Of a DNA stretch of 8,422 nucleotides, positions 1-5,577 are shown piece by piece. The stretch is from Bacteroidota bacterium (lineage in GTDB: Bacteria; Bacteroidota; Bacteroidia; UKL13-3). The first letter of the stretch is position 1. Each line of letters opens with the position of its first letter. A program made the position numbers and the translations under genes. Location of the stretch: the NCBI GenBank assembly GCA_947449515.1, contig CANFSD010000059.1, positions 1 through 8,422 on the forward strand. Reading direction: 5' to 3'. The notes under the pieces were generated by a model. The model made no database searches, was not told the origin of the DNA, and was given only the letters and a program-made list of their open reading frames with translations.

Positions 1-235
1 AAATCAAACCATTGAAACCCTTTGGCCAAGCCAAGCAGATTTTGATACTGTAACGCTTTATGTAGGTCCACAAAACCAAGGTGAATATGAGGATAAAATT
101 CTTGCCTTAAATCCCAAACGTGTAGTTTTTAATCCAGGTACAGAGAATCCTGCGTTTGCTGCAAAGCTTGAAAATGCAGGCATTTCAGCTGTTGAGGCCT
201 GCACTTTGGTAATGTTGAGAACGGGTCAGTATTAA
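1..235 (+). CDS. CoA-binding domain protein (YccU-like), 3' part
   Basis: The reading frame starts at base 2 and runs 77 codons to TAA at 233-235; the 5' end lies outside the window. The visible protein holds the C-terminal half of a small Rossmann-fold CoA-binding protein. The pattern is a strand with VTLYVGPQNQ, then KPKR-like NPKRVVFNPGTEN, then the near-terminal EACTLVMLRTGQY. The NPGTEN and ACTLVML motifs are typical of this family, whose members are usually about 120 residues with no extra domain. In the family the fold resembles the CoA-binding part of succinyl-CoA synthetase; the cellular role is not well defined. It ends 150 bases before the next gene and is followed by a palindrome that may terminate it. 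The family call is firm; the function is not known. Confidence 0.85.
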   Translation, partial: NQTIETLWPSQADFDTVTLYVGPQNQGEYEDKILALNPKRVVFNPGTENPAFAAKLENAGISAVEACTLVMLRTGQY

Positions 236-252
236 TTTATATTTATAAAAGT

Positions 253-280
253 TTCGGTTCGAACCGAAGCCCGTTTTCTT
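253..280 (+). terminator. Possible terminator: perfect 16-base palindrome plus T-rich tail
   Basis: Bases 253-268 read TTCGGTTCGAACCGAA, a perfect palindrome. It can fold with a four-base TCGA loop, and the pairing extends outward by a T-G and a G-C pair. A T-rich stretch (CCGTTTTCTT) follows. It lies 17 bases after the stop of the CoA-binding gene. The T tract is interrupted and offset by a few bases, so this could instead be a protein-binding palindrome. Confidence 0.4.
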
Positions 281-314
281 CCAATCTATTAGACAAGCAG
301 CAGAAATAGCTGCA

Positions 315-322
315 TAAGTTTG
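315..322 (+). promoter_or_regulatory. Possible -7 promoter element for the lipoprotein gene
   Basis: TAAGTTTG matches the Bacteroidota -7 consensus TAnnTTTG exactly and lies about 64 bases before the lipoprotein start. No TTG (-33 element) is visible at the expected distance upstream, around 290-297. The match may therefore be chance or a weak promoter. The rest of the 236-385 gap holds only the palindrome at 253-268 and a 5-base-pair stem (GCAGC 297-301 with GCTGC 309-313). Confidence 0.25.
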
Positions 323-385
323 GTTATTTGTTTAGAGGTGATTTGCTTGTGATCCAATTTATTTGCAGCATTGATTTAACCTATT

Positions 386-886
386 ATGAAACCTCGTATA
401 CACGCCGCTGCATTATTTATTATTGGCTTATTTGTATTTGCTGCTTGCCAATCGCCCAAAGAGAAAGCACTTAAAAATATCAAAGGATTGGAGAGCAACG
501 ACAGTGCTTTTAGCAATGAGTTAATGGGGCAATTGAAAACTGCATATTTAGATTTTGCCAAAACTTATCCAGATGATGAGCATGCTCCTGAGTTTATGTT
601 TAAAGCGGCCCAGCGTGCTATTGTATTAGAACAAGCCAATGAAGCCGTTCAATTGTTAGAAGAGCTCAAAAAGAATTATCCAAAGGCAACACAAATAGAA
701 GATGCCTCTTTTTTATTGGCCTATACCTACGAGAATAATTTAAATGAATTGAATAAAGCGCAGGAATTATACCAAGACTTTATTAAAAAATACCCTAAAA
801 GTGAATTGGCAGAAGATGCCAAATTTGCCATGGATAACTTAGGCAAAACGCCAGAAGAGATAATCGCTAATGGCGATGATGAATAG
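386..886 (+). CDS. TPR lipoprotein
   Basis: This gene encodes 166 residues. The N-terminus is a lipoprotein signal: basic start (MKPR), hydrophobic core at residues 5-18, and lipobox FAAC with Cys21 as the lipidation site. The residues after the cysteine (QSPKEK) are not Asp at +2 and not strongly acidic, which by family knowledge fits retention facing the periplasm more than surface export; this is inference. Residues from about 50 to 155 form helix pairs with TPR-like spacing, including FAKTYPDD, LKKNYPKA and FIKKYPKS, each followed by an Ala-rich helix. This is the style of BamD/YbgF-type tetratricopeptide proteins, which act as scaffolds in the envelope. At 166 residues it is too short to be BamD. 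There is no Shine-Dalgarno sequence before the ATG. Its stop is 3 bases from that of the convergent protease gene. The partner and exact role are unknown. Confidence 0.85.
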   Translation: MKPRIHAAALFIIGLFVFAACQSPKEKALKNIKGLESNDSAFSNELMGQLKTAYLDFAKTYPDDEHAPEFMFKAAQRAIVLEQANEAVQLLEELKKNYPKATQIEDASFLLAYTYENNLNELNKAQELYQDFIKKYPKSELAEDAKFAMDNLGKTPEEIIANGDDE

Positions 887-914
887 GCCCTATAGGCTTT
901 TATTGTTTATTTTT
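885..914 (+). terminator. Possible weak terminator after the lipoprotein gene
   Basis: A short stem (AGGCC 885-889 with GGCTT 895-899, one G-U pair, five-base loop) is followed by a T-rich run (TTATTGTTTATTTTT). It overlaps the lipoprotein stop codon and the 3' end of the opposing gene. It would work only for forward transcripts. The stem is short, so efficiency is doubtful. Confidence 0.3.
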
Positions 915-1327
915 AAATGCTTTTTAGGGTAACTAATTTCTGCCTGCAAAAGGTATAGAAAATCACTTCCCAAAACGCCATCAATGCCTGCAAAGCCAAG
1001 GTGCTGGTAGGCTGCGTTTACATGACTCAAATCTAATACCGCTACTTCTGCTTTTTTAATGGCAATGTCGCCAAAATGAATGCTGCTTAAATTGCATAGC
1101 GCCGTATTCATTTGGTTCGAACCTAAACCCACTGATTGAATTTCATTGGCAAGCAGCTTTGATTTGGCAATAAATTTTTCAATTTGATGGCTATCAAATG
1201 CCGTTTTTGATGCACCCGTATCAAGCAAAAAGCGAGCGTTTCTACGACCAATTTTCACCCTTAAAAATAAGTGAAAATTGCCTGGTTCAATGGCTATAAA
1301 TTCTATGGGAAGTGTTTGGCGAATCAT
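890..1327 (-). CDS. Retropepsin-like (clan AA) aspartic protease, single domain
   Basis: The gene encodes 145 residues when started at the ATG at 1327-1325 (protein MIRQTLPIEF...). The catalytic motif FLLDTGASKTAFD lies near residues 33-45 with Asp36 as the nucleophile position. The second family hallmark, GIDGVLGSDFL, lies near 114-124 and matches the ILG-x-D-x-L strand of retropepsin-like proteins. One catalytic half is present, so by family knowledge an active enzyme would be a homodimer. There is no signal peptide or membrane segment, which suggests a cytoplasmic protein. The frame stays open upstream to an ATG at 1405, but that extension is a Lys/Phe-rich translation of AT-rich intergenic DNA and I reject it; an ATG at 1342-1340 is also possible. 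The gene is divergent from the dcw operon and converges on the lipoprotein gene with 3 bases between. The substrate is unknown. The family call is strong, the physiological role open. Confidence 0.85.
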   Translation of the reverse strand: MIRQTLPIEFIAIEPGNFHLFLRVKIGRRNARFLLDTGASKTAFDSHQIEKFIAKSKLLANEIQSVGLGSNQMNTALCNLSSIHFGDIAIKKAEVAVLDLSHVNAAYQHLGFAGIDGVLGSDFLYLLQAEISYPKKHLKINNKSL

Positions 1328-1603
1328 CTTACAATAATACATAAGCGTTTTTAGTCGCCACTTTTTTCTTAAAAACACGATTTTTTTCTCAAAAAACACC
1401 CCCACAATTCGCCACCACTTTGCTTGCCTTGAATGAAAATCAGCAAGTTGCGATTTTTGAAATGTCGCATTCCTGGCCCCAAACTTCTTAACACCCCCAT
1501 TTTTAGAAAAGTCGCATTTCGCCTAAAAAACACCTATGAATGCCAGTATTATAAGCCACTTGTGGTAATCCACAGCAATGTGTAAAAGTCGGATTTTTCC
1601 ACA

Positions 1604-1630
1604 AAAGTGGGAGAAAGTGGTGAAAAGTGG
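1604..1630 (+). promoter_or_regulatory. MraZ operator: three AAAGTGG boxes at 10-base period
   Basis: AAAGTGG occurs at 1604-1610, 1614-1620 and 1624-1630, exactly 10 bases apart, so all three lie on the same face of the helix. This fits the known MraZ-binding pattern of short GTGG/TGGG-type direct repeats with 10-base spacing upstream of mraZ. The last box ends 43 bases before the mraZ ATG and just upstream of the probable -7 element. Bound MraZ would then cover the -33 region and should repress its own operon; the direction of the effect is inferred. Confidence 0.8.
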
Positions 1631-1641
1631 AAAATTGTTTC

Positions 1642-1649
1642 TATTTTTA
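1642..1649 (+). promoter_or_regulatory. Probable -7 element of the dcw operon promoter
   Basis: TATTTTTA matches the Bacteroidota -7 consensus TAnnTTTG in all but the last base. It lies 24 bases before the mraZ ATG, which would give a leader of about 15-20 bases. No TTG is seen at the expected -33 distance, where the second and third MraZ boxes lie instead. The position just after the boxes supports the call; the sequence alone is weak. Confidence 0.4.
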
Positions 1650-1673
1650 CGCTGTAATCGCTCAACACTAGCA

Positions 1674-2144
1674 ATGACGCAACTAAACGGAGAATTCGAA
1701 TGTAAAATGGATGCCAAGGGAAGGTTAATGATTCCCTCTGCTTTAAAAAAGCAGTTGCCGGAAGCGGCAAAGGATTCCTTTTTCATTAACCGTGGTTTTG
1801 AAAAATGCTGTGTTTTGTATCCAAGCAATGAATGGAAATTAATTGCTTCAGAAATTGATAAGCTGAGTGATTACATTCAAAAAGAGCGCACCTTTAAAAG
1901 GTACTTTTTAAGGGGTGCCAGTAAATTGGAAATGGATGCGGCATCACGTGTATTAATTCCAAAACAATTACAAGAGTTTGCCGATCTAAAAGGCGAGTTG
2001 GTTTTGTTGGCTTATGGCAACAAGGTTGAAATTTGGAATAAGGCTGAGTACGAAAAAATGCTGAGCGAAGAGCCATCAGATTTTAGTGCCTTGGCAGAAG
2101 AGGTAATGAGCAAACGTAAAAAGGAGGATGAAGATGGAAAATAA
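1674..2144 (+). CDS. mraZ: Transcriptional regulator MraZ
   Basis: The protein is 156 residues and has the two tandem SpoVT-AbrB-like swapped-hairpin halves of MraZ. The first hallmark is DAKGRLMIP at residues 13-21, the second DAASRVLIP at 88-96, where Ser replaces the usual Gly of DxxGR. In the family, MraZ forms ring-shaped oligomers that bind repeats upstream of mraZ and control the dcw operon. The start at 1674 is chosen because MTQLNGEFECK fits family N-termini; the open frame extends to an ATG at 1578, but that extension would translate the operator and promoter. There is no Shine-Dalgarno sequence. It is the first gene of the forward operon, and its charged tail (KRKKEDEDGK) overlaps the start of rsmH by 11 bases. 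The Ser substitution may be a lineage variant. Confidence 0.95.
   Translation: MTQLNGEFECKMDAKGRLMIPSALKKQLPEAAKDSFFINRGFEKCCVLYPSNEWKLIASEIDKLSDYIQKERTFKRYFLRGASKLEMDAASRVLIPKQLQEFADLKGELVLLAYGNKVEIWNKAEYEKMLSEEPSDFSALAEEVMSKRKKEDEDGK
2121..2127 (+). promoter_or_regulatory. Ribosome binding site that decides the rsmH start
   Basis: AAGGAGG is a strong Shine-Dalgarno match inside the end of mraZ. It directly abuts an ATG at 2128, which is too close for initiation, and lies 6 bases before the ATG at 2134, a normal distance. This favours 2134 as the start. The same bases encode Lys/Glu codons of the MraZ tail, so part of the match may be due to coding. Confidence 0.6.
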
Positions 2145-3051
2145 ATACCATGCTCCTGTAATGTTGCCAGAATGCATAGAAGCATTGGCAATTGCTCCTG
2201 CCGGAAGATACGTAGATGTAACTTTTGGTGGTGGTGGTCATTCTAAAGCCATTCTTCAACAATTAGATGAAAAGGGTGTATTAATAGCGTTCGACCAAGA
2301 TGAAGATGCGAAAGCAAATTTGCCTAAGGATGAGCGCTTGGTTTTCATCGACCAGAATTTTGAGTTCATTAAAAATCATTTGCAGTACCAAGGTCTATTG
2401 CCTGTTGATGGTATTTTAGCAGATTTAGGTGTTTCCTCTCATCAATTTGACGAGGCCGATAGGGGTTTCTCTTTTAGGTTTGATGATGCAGAATTAGACA
2501 TGCGCATGCATACTGCCAGTGGCAGCAGTGCAAGTGATGTGTTAAATAATTATACAGCAGAACAATTGGCAGATGTGTTTTATCAATTTGGCGAATTAAA
2601 CAATGCCAAATCACTTGCCAGAGAAATTGTTCAGTACCGCGGTGGTCAAGCCATTAAGACGGTTGCACATTTAAAAGAAGCTTTAAAAAAATATACACCA
2701 AAATTTGGTGATTATAAATTCTTCGCGCAGGTTTTTCAAGCCTTGCGTATTGAAGTAAACCGCGAAATGGAAGTGTTAAAAAACTTCCTCGCTCAAGTTC
2801 CTGAAGTATTAAAACCAAACGGCAGGTTAGTGGTAATGAGTTACCATTCTTTAGAAGATCGTTTGGTAAAAAATTTTATAGCCAGTGGAAATTTCAATGG
2901 CGATATCGATAAAGATTTTTATGGGAATGTGCATAAGCCATTAACGGCTTTGAACCGAAAAGTAATTACTGCTTCGGCAGATGAATTAGAACGAAATCCA
3001 AGATCAAGAAGTGCAAAATTAAGGGTTGCTGAAAAGCGATTAGATAGTTAA
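2134..3051 (+). CDS. rsmH: 16S rRNA (cytosine(1402)-N(4))-methyltransferase RsmH (MraW)
   Basis: The 305-residue protein has the usual length for the family. The S-adenosylmethionine pocket is visible as YVDVTFGGGGHS (26-37) and the acidic AFDQDEDA (52-59). The family block GILADLGVSSHQFD lies at 93-106, followed by RGFSFR (110-115) and DMRM. Later come the MSYHSLEDR motif and the C-terminal NPRSRSAKLR. In the family the enzyme N4-methylates C1402 of 16S rRNA in the 30S decoding centre, and it sits second in the dcw cluster across many bacteria. The helical insert after residue 125 (AEQLADVFYQFGELNNA) is the normal substrate-binding domain. The start at 2134 is preferred over 2128 because of the spacing from AAGGAGG. 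The stop overlaps the next ATG by one base (TAATG), which suggests translational coupling. Confidence 0.97.
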   Translation: MENKYHAPVMLPECIEALAIAPAGRYVDVTFGGGGHSKAILQQLDEKGVLIAFDQDEDAKANLPKDERLVFIDQNFEFIKNHLQYQGLLPVDGILADLGVSSHQFDEADRGFSFRFDDAELDMRMHTASGSSASDVLNNYTAEQLADVFYQFGELNNAKSLAREIVQYRGGQAIKTVAHLKEALKKYTPKFGDYKFFAQVFQALRIEVNREMEVLKNFLAQVPEVLKPNGRLVVMSYHSLEDRLVKNFIASGNFNGDIDKDFYGNVHKPLTALNRKVITASADELERNPRSRSAKLRVAEKRLDS

Positions 3052-3437
3052 TGAACCGGATTATTCAAGAAGACGAAACAACAGCTCAAAAGCCAGTTGG
3101 CAAGGAGAGTAGTGGTTTTACCGAAACGGTGAAGCGCTTTGCCGACTTCGACTTTCGCATAAATCCAGAACAATTAAAAGGGCAAATTCCATTTCTCCTT
3201 TATTGCTGTGGCCTGGTATTTTTATTCATTTTCAATGGTCATCGTTCAGAAAATATTATTAGAAAAACGGATCAGTTAAATAAAGAAGTTAAAGAATTAA
3301 GAAGCGAGTACATCAGCGAACTAAGCGAATTGATGGCACAAAGCAAACAATCAAATGTGGCTATCAAATTAGCGCCATACGGAATCAAAGAATTAAAAAC
3401 ACCTCCAAGCAAAATCACTTACAGTGGCAAGCAATAA
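3051..3437 (+). CDS. ftsL: FtsL-like cell division protein
   Basis: The 128-residue protein has a hydrophilic N-terminal part of about 45 residues, one membrane segment at 46-61 (IPFLLYCCGLVFLFIF), then a charged heptad-like helix at about 64-100 (ENIIRKTDQLNKEVKELR). The C-terminal tail, IKLAPYGIKELKTPP, resembles the end of FtsL proteins of this phylum. FtsL is a bitopic divisome protein whose periplasmic coiled coil partners FtsB-like proteins and helps activate septal FtsW/FtsI. Sequence conservation is low in FtsL, so the call rests on topology, size and position between rsmH and ftsI. The cytoplasmic part is longer than in E. coli FtsL. It starts within the rsmH stop codon and overlaps the ftsI start by 14 bases. 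Confidence 0.85.
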   Translation: MNRIIQEDETTAQKPVGKESSGFTETVKRFADFDFRINPEQLKGQIPFLLYCCGLVFLFIFNGHRSENIIRKTDQLNKEVKELRSEYISELSELMAQSKQSNVAIKLAPYGIKELKTPPSKITYSGKQ

Positions 3438-5574
3438 TACAAATACCAACACGCGTAAAGCAATACTCATGCGGATGACCCTTGTGTTTTCCGGCATGTT
3501 TGTGTTTGCCGTTTTGGTGCTGTATACGGTTTTTAAAATTCAGGTGTTTGAAGGAAAGAAATGGCGTGCCATGGCCGATAGTTTAAGTACGCACGTTTTT
3601 GAAATTGAAGCAACTCGCGGAAATATTTTTGATTGTCAAGGAAATTTATTGGCTACCTCTATGCCAATTTACGATGTGTTTTTAGATACAAAAGCAAAAG
3701 CATTTCAAGAGGAAGAAGGCTTTCAAAATAGCCTCGATTCATTAACCAATGACCTGGCCGAGTTGTTTAAAGATAAATCTGCCCAAGCCTATAAACAAAG
3801 TTTATTGCGTGCAAAAAGAGAAGGCAATCGTTATTTTTTATTTAAAAGAAAAATAAGCTACATGCAATTGCATGCCATGCTGGAGATGCCCATTTTTAGA
3901 CTTGGTAAGCGAAATAAGTATGTAGCAGGTTTAAGAATTTCTGAACGTACAAGAAGAGAGAAACCTTTTGGAATGCTGGCAGAAAGAACCATCGGTTTTA
4001 AACAAGAAATTGGTTCGGTACGTGTGGGCCTTGAAGGTTTTTTTGACGAAAAATTAAGCGGAAAAAGTGGCAAACATGTGATGCAAAGAATTGCTGGCGG
4101 CACTTGGGTTCCTATTGATGATGAGTTAATGATAGATGCCCAACAAGGCAAGGATATTATTAGTACGCTTGATATTAATTTACAAGATGTGGCAGAAAAT
4201 GCCCTGCTGTCAAATTTGATTTTAAATGGAGCAGAATTTGGTACAGCAATATTAATGGAAGTTGCCACAGGCGATATTAAAGCAGTGGCTAATCTTACCC
4301 GCGAGTCGGAAGGGGTTTACAAAGAAAAATACAATTATGCAGTAGGTGAAAGTGTAGAGCCTGGTTCTACTTTTAAATTGGTTTCGGCGCTTTCATTGTT
4401 GGAAGATGGTTTTATGAAACCTGAGGACAAAGTGGATGCTGAAAATGGGCAGAAAGCATTTTGCAATACCGTAATGAAAGATGCAGAATTTGGCACAGGT
4501 GTTATCACTTTGCAAGAAGCATTTGAGCATTCTTCAAACGTGGCCTTTGGTAAGTTAATGAAGAAGTATTACGAAAGAGATCCTTCAAAGGTATTTGCAC
4601 ATTATAAAGCATTGGGATTAACAGAGAAGCTCAACCTCCAATTATCGGGCGTTGGTATGCCCAATGTTAAAAGTCCATCACACAAAGCATGGAGCTGCAC
4701 GAGTTTACCCTATATGGCAATTGGTTACGAACTAACCTTAACACCATTGCAATTATTAACCATATACAACGGAGTGGCAAACAATGGGGTAATGGTTAAA
4801 CCTAATTTGGTAAAAAGCATCAATCAAGCTGGAAAGATTATTAAATCTTATCCTCCTGTGGTATTAAATCCGCAGATGTGCCGACCAGAAGTAGCAAAAC
4901 AATTGCGCGCAATGATGGAAGGTGTGGTTTTACATGGTACTGCTTCTACCTTAAAAAGTAATTTCTACAGCTACGCCGGTAAAACTGGTACAGCTGTAAT
5001 TACTGGTCCTCGTCAGGCCTCACGTGGCAAGGCCTACCGCGCTTCTTTCTGTGGTTATTTTCCAGCAGAAAATCCAAAATATTCTTGTTTTGTAATGGTA
5101 AGCCGTCCAAGCGAAGGTGAATATTATGCCGCAAAAGTTGCCCTTCCTATTTTCAAAGAAATTGCCGATAAGGTTTATGCAAGTGCATTGAATTTGCACC
5201 GTGAATTAAAATTTACCAATACTGGTTTTACCACCGATTTACCGCAATTGCCATTGGCAGATAAAGGTGATGTGAAAGAAATTTTGGATCAGGTAAAATT
5301 GTCATCTCATTTTCACAATGATTCTATTCATCAAGATGAATCTGATTGGGTAATGGCTTCTGCACAGGATAATTCTGTTGCCATGCAGCCAATTATTATT
5401 CAGAATGGAAAGATGCCAGACCTTAGAGGTATGGGTGCTAAGGATGCTTTGTATTTATTAGAACGTAAAGGGATTCATGTGCAACTCATTGGTTTTGGTA
5501 AAGTGAAAAAACAATCAGTTTCTCCTGGATCTCCACTGCGCAAAAATTTAATTATTCAATTACAACTGGGATAA
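3424..5574 (+). CDS. ftsI: Septal peptidoglycan transpeptidase FtsI (PBP3-like, with PASTA domain)
   Basis: This class B penicillin-binding protein of 716 residues cross-links septal peptidoglycan. A membrane anchor lies at about 19-38 after a short basic cytoplasmic tail. The dimerisation domain begins with EATRGNIFDCQGNLLA. The transpeptidase motifs are all present: STFK with Ser315 as nucleophile and Lys318, SSN at 370-372, and KTGT at 520-523. A C-terminal PASTA domain covers about 661-715 (MPDLRGMGAKDALYLLERKG). By family knowledge this is common for the division transpeptidase in Bacteroidota and resembles SpoVD-type proteins in Gram-positives. The start is a GTG at 3424, inside ftsL; ATGs at 3469 and 3475 are alternatives, but they would remove the conserved basic RKAILMR stretch before the membrane helix. 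The 14-base overlap with ftsL suggests coupled translation. Confidence 0.95.
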   Translation: MASNNTNTNTRKAILMRMTLVFSGMFVFAVLVLYTVFKIQVFEGKKWRAMADSLSTHVFEIEATRGNIFDCQGNLLATSMPIYDVFLDTKAKAFQEEEGFQNSLDSLTNDLAELFKDKSAQAYKQSLLRAKREGNRYFLFKRKISYMQLHAMLEMPIFRLGKRNKYVAGLRISERTRREKPFGMLAERTIGFKQEIGSVRVGLEGFFDEKLSGKSGKHVMQRIAGGTWVPIDDELMIDAQQGKDIISTLDINLQDVAENALLSNLILNGAEFGTAILMEVATGDIKAVANLTRESEGVYKEKYNYAVGESVEPGSTFKLVSALSLLEDGFMKPEDKVDAENGQKAFCNTVMKDAEFGTGVITLQEAFEHSSNVAFGKLMKKYYERDPSKVFAHYKALGLTEKLNLQLSGVGMPNVKSPSHKAWSCTSLPYMAIGYELTLTPLQLLTIYNGVANNGVMVKPNLVKSINQAGKIIKSYPPVVLNPQMCRPEVAKQLRAMMEGVVLHGTASTLKSNFYSYAGKTGTAVITGPRQASRGKAYRASFCGYFPAENPKYSCFVMVSRPSEGEYYAAKVALPIFKEIADKVYASALNLHRELKFTNTGFTTDLPQLPLADKGDVKEILDQVKLSSHFHNDSIHQDESDWVMASAQDNSVAMQPIIIQNGKMPDLRGMGAKDALYLLERKGIHVQLIGFGKVKKQSVSPGSPLRKNLIIQLQLG

Positions 5575-5577
5575 AAC

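Larger units (their letters stand above)
1328..1673. other. Divergent intergenic region with repeats, no gene
   Basis: These 346 bases separate the start of the protease gene from that of mraZ. I see no credible coding region or RNA gene. The DNA is AT-rich with poly-T and poly-A runs and several short exact repeats: AAAAAACACC at 1391-1400 and 1525-1534, ACACCCCCA at 1396-1404 and 1491-1499, TTCGCC at 1408-1413 and 1518-1523, and GTCGCATT at 1464-1471 and 1511-1518 with a variant GTCGGATT at 1588-1595. CCAC/GTGG inverted repeats occur at 1556-1565, 1561-1574 and 1599-1610. AAAGTGG also occurs on the minus strand at 1364-1358 and 1421-1415. The right end holds the MraZ boxes and the mraZ promoter. 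Confidence 0.7.

Noticed and set aside
253..268. tRNA remnant or attachment site suggested by GGTTCGAACC
   Set aside because: The T-arm-like word is there, but no acceptor, D or anticodon arm is found around it, and no integrase or direct repeat is nearby.
297..313. GCAGC/GCTGC stem as a terminator
   Set aside because: The stem is only 5 base pairs and no T tract follows.
1332..1339. Minus-strand TATTATTG as a promoter for the protease gene
   Set aside because: It has one mismatch to TAnnTTTG, lies only 4 bases before the start codon and has no TTG upstream.
1328..1405. Longer N-terminus of the aspartic protease from the ATG at 1405
   Set aside because: The added residues are a Lys/Phe-rich translation of poly-A/T DNA, not a signal peptide, and do not belong to the domain.
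1578..1673. Upstream ATG extending MraZ by 32 residues
   Set aside because: The extension would translate the MraZ boxes and the promoter and does not resemble MraZ N-termini; the start at 1674 gives a normal protein.
1523..1828. Minus-strand open frames across the mraZ promoter and 5' end
   Set aside because: They overlap the operator and the well-supported mraZ gene on the other strand and show no recognisable protein pattern.
3858..4268. 136-codon minus-strand open frame inside ftsI
   Set aside because: It lies wholly within the confident ftsI coding region and its translation (Ser/Pro/Ile-rich, no motif) is typical of an antisense shadow.
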